A stretch of 54,975 nt of DNA from an uncultured Christiangramia sp. (GTDB lineage: Bacteria; Bacteroidota; Bacteroidia; Flavobacteriales; Flavobacteriaceae): assembly GCF_913046405.1 (NCBI RefSeq), contig NZ_CAJWRQ010000005.1, positions 1-54,975 on the forward strand, written 5' to 3'. This document shows, one piece after another, positions 1-6,775 of this stretch (its first letter is position 1; each line of letters begins with the position of its first letter). The position numbers and the translations under genes were made by a program. The notes below the pieces were generated by a model. The model saw only the letters and a program-made list of their open reading frames with translations. It did not search any database and was not told where the DNA came from.

Positions 1-54
1 CAGAGCACTTGGTTTACACCCAAGGGGTCAGGGGTTCGAATCCCTTCGCGCCCA
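1..54 (+). tRNA. tRNA-Val (anticodon TAC), 5' end cut by window
   Basis: Only the 3' part is present, from the end of the D arm onward. The anticodon stem pairs 8-12 with 20-24 around a 7-base loop at 13-19, which puts the anticodon TAC at 15-17 (valine). The T arm has the usual TTCGAAT loop at 35-41. The 3' acceptor strand is 47-53 with discriminator A at 54. CCA is not encoded. Confidence 0.93.
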
Positions 55-60
55 CTTATT

Positions 61-92
61 AAAAAGGCTTCCATATTTGGAAGCCTTTTTTT
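61..92 (+). terminator. Rho-independent terminator after tRNA-Val(TAC)
   Basis: AAGGCTTCC and GGAAGCCTT form a stem around a short loop, followed by a run of T. It begins six bases after the tRNA end. Confidence 0.85.
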
Positions 93-113
93 ATGCAATG
101 TCTTTTGTTTTTC

Positions 114-121
114 TATATTTG
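114..121 (+). promoter_or_regulatory. -7 box of the tRNA-Val(GAC) promoter
   Basis: TATATTTG matches the Bacteroidota -7 consensus TAnnTTTG and ends seven bases before the first base of the tRNA. The second tRNA can therefore be transcribed independently of the first. The -33 element is only a T-rich stretch. Confidence 0.6.
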
Positions 122-128
122 ATATTAA

Positions 129-203
129 GGGTGATTAGCTCAGTTGGTTCAGAGCACTACCTTGACAGGGTAGGGGTCACTGGTTCGAATCCAGTATCAC
201 TCA
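129..203 (+). tRNA. tRNA-Val (anticodon GAC)
   Basis: This is a complete cloverleaf. Acceptor 129-135 pairs with 196-202 (one G-T pair), with discriminator A at 203. The anticodon stem 157-161/169-173 encloses the loop 162-168, giving anticodon GAC at 164-166 (valine, codon GUC). The T loop is TTCGAAT at 184-190. CCA is not encoded. Confidence 0.95.
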
Positions 204-230
204 CTATTGAGGTTAAATTTCGTTGAAACT

Positions 231-257
231 AAAAAAGGTTCCCGAGGGAACCTTTTA
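231..257 (+). terminator. Rho-independent terminator after tRNA-Val(GAC)
   Basis: AAGGTTCCC, a GAG loop and GGAACCTT form a hairpin followed by TTTTATTT. The A run on the 5' side means it could also act weakly on minus-strand transcripts leaving 281-370. Confidence 0.8.
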
Positions 258-280
258 TTTATATATTTTATTTTACAGCT

Positions 281-370
281 TTACGAAAGCAAGGTGCTTA
301 TCAAAATGATAAGTGCTATGACCGTGACGCCTAAAGCTGATATCAGAATCTTGTATTGTTTCTTTATCAT
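281..370 (-). CDS. Possible 29-residue single-pass membrane peptide
   Basis: This is a short reading frame I found by eye, starting ATG at 370-368 and stopping TAA at 283-281. The product begins MIKKQYKILIS and continues as one unbroken hydrophobic stretch of about 20 residues (Ala, Leu, Ile, Val) after a positively charged start, as expected for a single membrane helix with the N-terminus in the cytoplasm. It lies downstream of murF on the same strand, 88 bases after the murF stop. A nine-codon frame (396-367) preceded by AAGGAG overlaps its start codon as ATGA, which suggests coupled translation. I recognise no family, and chance is a real alternative at this length. Confidence 0.35.
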   Translation of the reverse strand: MIKKQYKILISALGVTVIALIILISTLLS

Positions 371-458
371 AGTGCGAAACTAACGCGAATTAGCATACAG
401 TCTTAGCTCCTTTCGAATAGATGATGCCGCTTTACGATAGATTACACACTATTTTAGC

Positions 459-1769
459 TTACTTCTTACTGGACTTTTCTGCGGGAATATTTTCCAGCAC
501 TCTTTCGAGAGCCATTCCTCTTGAGCCCTTGATCAAAAAATAACAGTTCTTAAAATTCGTTTCTTCCAGGTGATTTTTCAAGGCTTCCATCGACTTGAAT
601 TTAAAAGTAAAGCTGCTGGAAGTTTCAGTTAGATTAAAATTATCTCCAAGCAGGTATATCTCGGTCAGATTGCCGTTTTCGGCATCTGTAATGATCGTTT
701 GATGCTCTACCGGTGCAGAACTTCCTAATTCGAACATATCTCCAAGAATGGCTATTTTTTGTTTGTCAGTTTTTAAGCTCGTAAAGTTTTGAAGCGCTGC
801 CTGCATGCTAGTTGGATTTGCATTGTAAGCATCCAGAATAATCGTGTTGCTTCCTGCTTCTATCATCTCAGATCTATTATTATCTGGCGAATATGCGGCA
901 ATCGCTTTGTCTATCTCATCAAATGGGACCTTAAAGTAGAGTCCAATACACAAGGCAGCGGCCATATTCCGACCATTAAAATTACCAGTAAGTTTGCTGA
1001 TGAAGTCGGTTTGGTTATAATGTAAACCGGCGTATTTCTCGCCGTCCAGATATTTTACCTGAACTTCAGATTCAGGATTTTCACCAAATGCAAACGTATG
1101 CTTATAGTTCCTGTGCTTTTGTTGTACCTCGTCATCCAGATTCAGGAATATAAGTTTGGTCTCTTCCTGTAGATAATGATACAGTTCTGTCTTCGCTTTT
1201 ATAACACCTTCAAGACTACCGAATCCTTCCAGGTGGGCTTTACCAAAGTTTGTAATATACCCATAATCTGGATTTGCGATGGTGCATAAAAAGGCAATCT
1301 CTAATGGATGGTTCGCACCCATTTCAACGATCCCGAATTCAGTTTGCTGATCCATGGATAGCAAGGTAAGTGGCACTCCGATATGATTATTTAAATTACC
1401 GTGCGTAGCAATGGTTTTGAATTTTCTGGAAAGTACTGCGTTGATTAACTCTTTAGTTGTCGTTTTGCCGTTACTTCCAGTAATTGCCAAAATTGGAATG
1501 CCTAAATAATTTCTATGGAACAGCGCTAGCTTTTGTAATGATTCAAGTACGTTCTTTACTAATATGTATTGTTCACTGGACTCGGCAACCAATTTATCAT
1601 CAACAACCACGTAACGTGCGCCCGCAGCAAGCGCATCTGCCGCAAATAGGTTTCCGTCGAAGTTTTCGCCCTTAAGAGCGAAGTACATGGAACCTTGTTT
1701 TATTTTTCTGGTATCTGTGTTTGCTCCACTGCATAATAAGAAGCGTTGGTGTAGTCTGGCTGTATTCAT
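459..1769 (-). CDS. murF: UDP-N-acetylmuramoyl-tripeptide--D-alanyl-D-alanine ligase MurF
   Basis: MurF adds D-Ala-D-Ala to UDP-MurNAc-tripeptide using ATP, the last cytoplasmic step in making the peptidoglycan precursor. The 436-residue length is normal. The N-terminal domain carries the substrate-recognition stretch NTDTRKI near residue 20. The P-loop GSNGKTTTK is at about residues 98-106, and the Mur-ligase signature EMGANH lies near residue 150. The C-terminal domain shows DAYNANP, typical of MurF, near residue 315. It starts 66 bases after gldJ on the same strand, but a clear terminator lies between them, so it depends on read-through or its own promoter. I saw no good -7 box in the gap. 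Confidence 0.96.
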   Translation of the reverse strand: MNTARLHQRFLLCSGANTDTRKIKQGSMYFALKGENFDGNLFAADALAAGARYVVVDDKLVAESSEQYILVKNVLESLQKLALFHRNYLGIPILAITGSNGKTTTKELINAVLSRKFKTIATHGNLNNHIGVPLTLLSMDQQTEFGIVEMGANHPLEIAFLCTIANPDYGYITNFGKAHLEGFGSLEGVIKAKTELYHYLQEETKLIFLNLDDEVQQKHRNYKHTFAFGENPESEVQVKYLDGEKYAGLHYNQTDFISKLTGNFNGRNMAAALCIGLYFKVPFDEIDKAIAAYSPDNNRSEMIEAGSNTIILDAYNANPTSMQAALQNFTSLKTDKQKIAILGDMFELGSSAPVEHQTIITDAENGNLTEIYLLGDNFNLTETSSSFTFKFKSMEALKNHLEETNFKNCYFLIKGSRGMALERVLENIPAEKSSKK

Positions 1770-1784
1770 GAAATAAATCTATAA

Positions 1785-1815
1785 AAAAAGCCCTAAACAA
1801 GTTAGGGCTTTAAGT
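1785..1815 (-). terminator. Terminator of gldJ
   Basis: AAAGCCCTAA (1787-1796) and TTAGGGCTTT (1802-1811) form a perfect 10-bp stem with a 5-base loop. On the minus strand it is followed by a T run, so it ends gldJ transcription before murF. Confidence 0.85.
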
Positions 1816-1835
1816 TTATTTTATGTTCAGGAAGT

Positions 1836-3530
1836 CTAGTTGCTTCTTGCGGTTTTATTGTCATTAAGAGACTTCGAACCAACTCTGGACATAGCGTTTC
1901 TAAAACCAATATAGTCTGTTGCCATATCCTGCGGGAAATATCTTCTTTGTGCCGGATCCAGCCAGTAAGCACGATCTCTCCAGCTACCACCTTTATATAC
2001 TCTTACTTCATCGCTAACAAGCGTTGTTCTTTTCTCCGTGTCATATCCTCTTTTAGACAGGGAAGCATCAGAACTACTATCAGCGTAAGTGAAATTGTCA
2101 TATTTAGGAGAGTTATACATTCTCTTGTTAGGGTCTTCATCATCTTGCTGAAATGCCTGGTAATATCTGCTAGAGCTCTTATCACCATCACGGAAGTTTC
2201 TCTGGTCACTATCTGTGAAGTTAGTTCTCATGTAAGTATCCTCTTCGGTAACTGCTACCTGAGCAATTTCACCTGGAAGATTTCTTGCTACCAGTTTCCC
2301 GTTACTTAAAGTGTCGTAAACAACATCATCTGTGCCTACTACTTTTACTGAGCCATCTTCATTGATAGCATGTTTGGTGTAAACGTTACCACGGTAGTAG
2401 TTAAAATCGTTGAATTCATCATCTACTATAGGTCTGTAAACATCAGCTACCCATTCAGAAACGTTTCCAGCCATATCATACAGGCCAAAATCGTTAGGCT
2501 CGTAAGATTTTACTTCAGCAGTAATATCTGCTCCATCATCACTCCATCCGGCAATTCCGCCATAGTCACCATCACCTTGCTTAAAGTTAGCCAACTGATC
2601 TCCCATTTTCTTTACATCACCATTTCTGGTGTACTGTCCATCCCATGGATATTTCTTACGTCCACGATAAGTATTATAACTTCTAATTCCTGTAAGGCCC
2701 AGTGCAGCATATTCCCATTCTGCTTCAGTTGGAAGTCTGTATTCAGGATAAATTAAACCACTTTCGCGACCTGGGTAAACCTTTTTGATAGGATTTCCTG
2801 CTTCATTAGTTTCAGAAAGTCTATCCTGAGATTCGTCTCCACCCTGGCTAATGTCGGTATTACCTCCGTAAGCCTTGCTAGGAGAATGAATATAGGTGTC
2901 GGTGTTGAAAGTTGTACCTGCAGCAACATCTGTATATCTTGCACCTTTCTTTATAAAACCTTCTTTTTCAAGATTGCTTTCATTTACACGGTCTGTTCTC
3001 CATTTACTGAATTCCACAGCCTGTATCCAGCTAACTCCTACTACCGGGTACTCAGCATATGCCGGGTGACGAAGGTAGTTGGTTACCATAGTCTCATTAT
3101 ATCCTAAACGGTTTCTCCATACAAGGGTATCCGGTAAAGCACCGGTGTAAATGTTTTTGTAATTCTCTTCACTTGGTGGAAAAACTTTTCTTAGCCAATC
3201 AAGATATTCAAGATACATTTTATTGGTCACCTCGGTTTCATCCATGTAGAATGACTGCACGTGTTGTTGGGTTGGAGTGTTATTCCAATCGTGCATAGGA
3301 TCATCGGCAACGCGTCCCATTGTATAGGTTCCTCCTTCTACAAATACAAGACCCGGTGCAGCATCCTGCTCTTTATAATCTGTATTGTATTGAAAGCCAC
3401 CTTCGTCAGAATTGATATCCCAACCGGTTGCTCTTGAGGTATTTTTGTAATTGTTCGATTTATTACAGCTCAGTAAGCTTACGCCACAAACCACAGCAAT
3501 TACGGCTTTAAAAGCTACATTCAAATTCAT
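1836..3530 (-). CDS. gldJ: Gliding motility lipoprotein GldJ
   Basis: GldJ is an outer-membrane-associated lipoprotein needed for gliding and, in Flavobacterium johnsoniae, for stability of GldK and hence for type IX secretion. The 564 residues match the family length. A short signal peptide ends in the lipobox LLSC with Cys22 as the lipidated residue. The rest is a formylglycine-generating-enzyme/sulfatase-modifying-factor fold: FVEGGTYTMG near residue 65, the DETEVTNKMYLEYL block, RLPTEAEWEYAA, DMAGNVSEWVADV, and a C-terminal KGGSWRDRAYWLDPAQRRY motif. GldJ and its paralogue GldK share this fold but are structural, not enzymes. It is divergent from porV across a 418-base gap. Confidence 0.96.
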   Translation of the reverse strand: MNLNVAFKAVIAVVCGVSLLSCNKSNNYKNTSRATGWDINSDEGGFQYNTDYKEQDAAPGLVFVEGGTYTMGRVADDPMHDWNNTPTQQHVQSFYMDETEVTNKMYLEYLDWLRKVFPPSEENYKNIYTGALPDTLVWRNRLGYNETMVTNYLRHPAYAEYPVVGVSWIQAVEFSKWRTDRVNESNLEKEGFIKKGARYTDVAAGTTFNTDTYIHSPSKAYGGNTDISQGGDESQDRLSETNEAGNPIKKVYPGRESGLIYPEYRLPTEAEWEYAALGLTGIRSYNTYRGRKKYPWDGQYTRNGDVKKMGDQLANFKQGDGDYGGIAGWSDDGADITAEVKSYEPNDFGLYDMAGNVSEWVADVYRPIVDDEFNDFNYYRGNVYTKHAINEDGSVKVVGTDDVVYDTLSNGKLVARNLPGEIAQVAVTEEDTYMRTNFTDSDQRNFRDGDKSSSRYYQAFQQDDEDPNKRMYNSPKYDNFTYADSSSDASLSKRGYDTEKRTTLVSDEVRVYKGGSWRDRAYWLDPAQRRYFPQDMATDYIGFRNAMSRVGSKSLNDNKTARSN

Positions 3531-3948
3531 AGTATTCCCTTCTTAAATGATAGAAAATTAGGCTTTGCAATATACTAATTAACGATAAAAGTACAAGATT
3601 ATTTTGTTAATTCTAAAAGCTCGCTGAAAGCTATAACTGCCTGATATAGATATAGGTAACAATGATTTATAGAAGCTTAGTTACTAGACTGTTAGAATTT
3701 CATGATTATCTGGTTTTCAAAACGGAAAGGAAAATGAAAAATTGCAGTTGTATGTATATTTCATTCCCGTAATTTTAATTTATACTCATAAATTGCAATA
3801 AATGGTCGTATATTGAGTTATAACTATTTAAGGTTTAGTTATCTCACATAAGCTTCTGATCGACCCCTGTCTAAGGCATTTTAGCTAAATGGTGCTTTCT
3901 TAACAGGAATATTACTATATATTTGTTTATCATTCATTCATAAGGAAA
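3531..3948. other. 418-base non-coding gap between gldJ and porV
   Basis: This AT-rich region holds no reading frame of note on either strand. It contains the porV promoter at its right end and presumably the gldJ promoter at its left end. A weak stem joins CCTGT near 3866 with ACAGG near 3903. In F. johnsoniae and relatives this slot holds porU, a gene of nearly 4 kb. I could not see any fragment resembling PorU here. Confidence 0.7.
3896..3925 (+). promoter_or_regulatory. porV promoter
   Basis: The -7 box TATATTTG is at 3918-3925. A T-rich -33 element (CTTTCT) lies 18-19 bases upstream. The start codon is 24 bases downstream of the box. Confidence 0.55.
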
Positions 3949-5103
3949 ATGAAAAAAACTACAATCTTATTGATCGCGACTATCTTTCTTGTCGACTTTT
4001 CAATATTTGCACAGGAGGATAGTGGGGATCGTGTGATAACTACGGCTGTTCCCTTTTTGCTTGTAGCGGCAGATGCCAGAGCTGCAGGGATGGGAGACCA
4101 GGGAGTCGCTACTTCTCCAGATGTGTTCTCTCAACAATGGAATCCAGCAAAATATGCTTTTGCTAACAGTGAAAATGGAGTTTCTGTTTCTTATACTCCT
4201 TACCTCAGTGAAATAGTGAATGATATCTTTCTTGGTAGCTTAAACTATTTCCATAAGATCGATGATAGAAGTGCGGCCGCAGCCTCGCTAAGATATTTCA
4301 GCCTTGGTTCTATTGAAACCAGAGAGATCTTCGAGCAGATGCCAATCCTTGTGAATCCTAACGAACTTACTTTTGATATTTCTTATTCCTTAAAGCTAAG
4401 TGATTATATTTCCATGGCTGTAGCCGGCCGGTACTTACGATCTGATCTTGGTTTACAGGATAACGAGGATCTTGGACCGGCCTCTACCTTTGGAGTGGAT
4501 GTAGCCGCATATTATCAGAGTGCCAATCTAACCTTTGGAGGTTTTGACGGGCAATGGAGATTAGGTGCAAACATTGCGAACATTGGACCTAAAATGAAGT
4601 ATGATGATGCAGGTCAGGAAAACTTCATACCAACCAATTTAAAGCTTGGAGGTGGTTTTGATTTTATTTTTGATGTGGATAATAAATTAGGGACTTACGT
4701 AGAATTTAATAAACTTCTGGTTCCAACTCCGCAGGATTTTAATGGTGATGGACAAATATCTGCTGAAGATGATCTTATTTATAACGAAACCAGTTCCATT
4801 GGTGGTATTTTCGAATCTTTCGGAGATGCTCCAGATGGTTTTTCAGAAGAATTGAAAGAGGTGACCGTTGCAGTAGGAGCGGAATACTGGTATCAGGAGA
4901 AATTTGCTTTGAGAGCAGGTTATTTTAACGAAAGTGATCAAAAAGGTTTTAGAAAATTCTTTGCACTTGGAGCTGGCTTCGCTTATGAATCTGTAGTGAT
5001 CGATGCTTCATATTTATTCTCGACCTCTACAGTGCCTAGTCCACTGGAAGGAACGCTTAGATTCGGTTTGAGCTATAATTTTGGCGATACTTTCAATAAT
5101 TAA
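3949..5103 (+). CDS. porV: Type IX secretion outer-membrane protein PorV (LptO)
   Basis: PorV is an outer-membrane beta barrel of the FadL fold. It shuttles cargo with a type-A C-terminal domain from the SprA translocon to the PorU sortase. The 384-residue length fits. A signal peptide ends near FSIFAQ, followed by the family signature TTAVPFLLVAADARAAGMGD and the FSQQWNPAKYAF motif, then alternating barrel strands ending in an aromatic C-terminal region. An insertion at residues 263-274 (DFNGDGQISAED) matches a calcium-binding EF-hand or dockerin loop. The gene has its own promoter and terminator. Its usual upstream partner porU is not here. Confidence 0.93.
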   Translation: MKKTTILLIATIFLVDFSIFAQEDSGDRVITTAVPFLLVAADARAAGMGDQGVATSPDVFSQQWNPAKYAFANSENGVSVSYTPYLSEIVNDIFLGSLNYFHKIDDRSAAAASLRYFSLGSIETREIFEQMPILVNPNELTFDISYSLKLSDYISMAVAGRYLRSDLGLQDNEDLGPASTFGVDVAAYYQSANLTFGGFDGQWRLGANIANIGPKMKYDDAGQENFIPTNLKLGGGFDFIFDVDNKLGTYVEFNKLLVPTPQDFNGDGQISAEDDLIYNETSSIGGIFESFGDAPDGFSEELKEVTVAVGAEYWYQEKFALRAGYFNESDQKGFRKFFALGAGFAYESVVIDASYLFSTSTVPSPLEGTLRFGLSYNFGDTFNN

Positions 5104-5126
5104 ATAAAACATTTCAAATTATAAAC

Positions 5127-5160
5127 AAATCGGGGATCCTGTGGGTTTCCGATTTTGTTG
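5127..5160 (+). terminator. Terminator after porV
   Basis: AAATCGG (5127-5133) pairs with CCGATTT (5149-5155). T-rich sequence follows. Confidence 0.6.
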
Positions 5161-5176
5161 TCTTTAATAATTACTA

Positions 5177-5659
5177 ATGAAAAAATTAGATATTACTACC
5201 AGCCTCGAGGTTTATGATTCTGCGCAGGAGCTTTCCGAAGAATTACAGGATCTTATGAAGCAGGCTGTTGAAGTAAGAGATCAAGCATACGCACCATACT
5301 CGAAATTTAAAGTAGGTGCCGCGATTTTACTGGATAACGGTGAGGTTGTTGTTGGGAGCAATCAGGAAAATGCATCCTATCCTTCTGGTCTTTGTGCTGA
5401 AAGAACCGCTGTTTATTATGCTGGCGCAAAGTTTCCTGGGTCCAGAATCCTGAAGATCGCAATTACTGCTCGTTCTTTGAACCAGGAAATCACCAAACCG
5501 GTACCACCTTGCGGAGCTTGCAGGCAGGCATTGGTAGAATACGAAGTAAAGCAAAAGGAAGCTATCGAGTTATATTTTATGGGTGAAACCGGAGAGGTGA
5601 TGAAAGCAGCATCGGTTGCCGAGATTCTGCCTTTAGTTTTTGACAGTAATTGTCTATAA
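5177..5659 (+). CDS. cdd: Cytidine deaminase
   Basis: This enzyme hydrolyses cytidine and deoxycytidine to uridine and deoxyuridine for pyrimidine salvage. The 160-residue protein is the tetrameric, single-domain type with an N-terminal extension of about 30 residues. The zinc site is complete: Cys73 with catalytic Glu75 in the CAE motif, and Cys112/Cys115 in PCGACRQ. The YAPYSKFKVGAAI block near residue 38 is the usual substrate-binding strand. It sits between porV and pdhA, a neighbourhood common in flavobacteria, and has no obvious functional link to either. Confidence 0.95.
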   Translation: MKKLDITTSLEVYDSAQELSEELQDLMKQAVEVRDQAYAPYSKFKVGAAILLDNGEVVVGSNQENASYPSGLCAERTAVYYAGAKFPGSRILKIAITARSLNQEITKPVPPCGACRQALVEYEVKQKEAIELYFMGETGEVMKAASVAEILPLVFDSNCL

Positions 5660-5688
5660 GGTTTTCGTAATTTTTTGCTTTAAAACTG

Positions 5689-5719
5689 TTTTCGTTTCTT
5701 GCTGAAAATAGTATTTTTG
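5689..5719 (+). promoter_or_regulatory. pdhA-pdhC promoter
   Basis: The -7 box TATTTTTG is at 5712-5719, with a TTTTC -33 element about 19 bases upstream. This leaves a leader of roughly 45 bases before the pdhA ATG at 5771. Confidence 0.6.
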
Positions 5720-5770
5720 TTATCCGCTCGGCAAAACCAATCTGTCTGGCCTTTTAAATATAAATTTTAG

Positions 5771-6772
5771 ATGAAGAAAATTACAAAAGCCACATACTTA
5801 AAGTGGTACGAGGATATGTTGTTCTGGCGTAAATTTGAAGACAAGCTTGCGCAGGTTTATATTCAACAGAAAGTTAGAGGATTTTTACATTTATATAATG
5901 GGCAGGAAGCAATTTTAGCCGGAGCATTGCATGCGATGGATCTTGAGAAAGATCGTATGATCACTGCTTACCGAAATCACGTTCAGCCAATAGGTATGGG
6001 TGTGGATCCAAAAAGGGTGATGGCAGAGCTTTACGGTAAGAAGACTGGAACATCTATGGGACTTGGCGGTTCTATGCACATTTTCGCAAAAGAACATAGA
6101 TTTTACGGGGGTCACGGGATCGTTGGTGGTCAGATTCCACTAGGAGCCGGTTTGGCCTTTGCAGATAAATACCACAAAAGGGATAACGTAACTCTAACTT
6201 TCATGGGTGACGGTGCTGTTAGACAGGGTTCTCTTCATGAAACTCTGAATATGGCTGTAAACTGGAACCTTCCAGTTGTATTTTGTGTTGAAAATAACGG
6301 ATACGCGATGGGAACATCTGTAGCTCGTACTTCTAAAGATACAGAGATCTGGAAGTTAGGTAATGGTTACGAAATGCCATGTGGTCCTGTAGACGCTATG
6401 GATCCAGTAAAGGTTGCTGAAGCTTTGGATGAAGCGATCACACGTGCTCGTAAAGGTGACGGTCCAACTTTCCTTGAGTTGAAAACTTACCGATACAGAG
6501 GTCACTCTATGAGTGATGCTCAGAAGTACAGAACTAAGGATGAGGTAGCCGATTATCAAAAACTAGATCCAATCACTAAGGTGAAGAAGATCATACAGGA
6601 TAAAAAATACGCTTCAGATAAAGAGATCAAGGAGATCGATAAGCGAGTAAAGGAAAGAGTGGCAGAGTGTGAGAAATTTGCAGATGAGTCAGATTTCCCA
6701 GATAAGAACATCATGTACGATGTTGTTTACGAACAGGAAGATTATCCATTTCTAGCACATAAATTAGATTAA
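5771..6772 (+). CDS. pdhA: Pyruvate dehydrogenase E1 component, alpha subunit
   Basis: E1-alpha and E1-beta together use thiamine diphosphate to decarboxylate pyruvate and pass the acetyl group to the lipoyl arm of E2. The 333-residue length is typical. The thiamine-diphosphate motif begins GDGAVRQG at residues 146-153 and closes with ENN at 174-176. The phosphorylation-loop equivalent YRYRGHSMSD is also present. pdhC follows three bases later, so the two are co-transcribed. The beta subunit gene is not in this window. In other flavobacteria it is often located elsewhere, so this is not a defect. Confidence 0.96.
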   Translation: MKKITKATYLKWYEDMLFWRKFEDKLAQVYIQQKVRGFLHLYNGQEAILAGALHAMDLEKDRMITAYRNHVQPIGMGVDPKRVMAELYGKKTGTSMGLGGSMHIFAKEHRFYGGHGIVGGQIPLGAGLAFADKYHKRDNVTLTFMGDGAVRQGSLHETLNMAVNWNLPVVFCVENNGYAMGTSVARTSKDTEIWKLGNGYEMPCGPVDAMDPVKVAEALDEAITRARKGDGPTFLELKTYRYRGHSMSDAQKYRTKDEVADYQKLDPITKVKKIIQDKKYASDKEIKEIDKRVKERVAECEKFADESDFPDKNIMYDVVYEQEDYPFLAHKLD

Positions 6773-6775
6773 ACT

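Noticed and set aside
129-203. Reading the second tRNA as tRNA-Asp
   Set aside because: The 7-base loop places GAC at positions 34-36, which decodes valine codons. A GTC anticodon would be needed for aspartate.
1-260. tRNA cluster as an integration site for a mobile element
   Set aside because: No integrase, direct repeat of the tRNA 3' end or foreign gene content follows. The next genes are conserved core genes.
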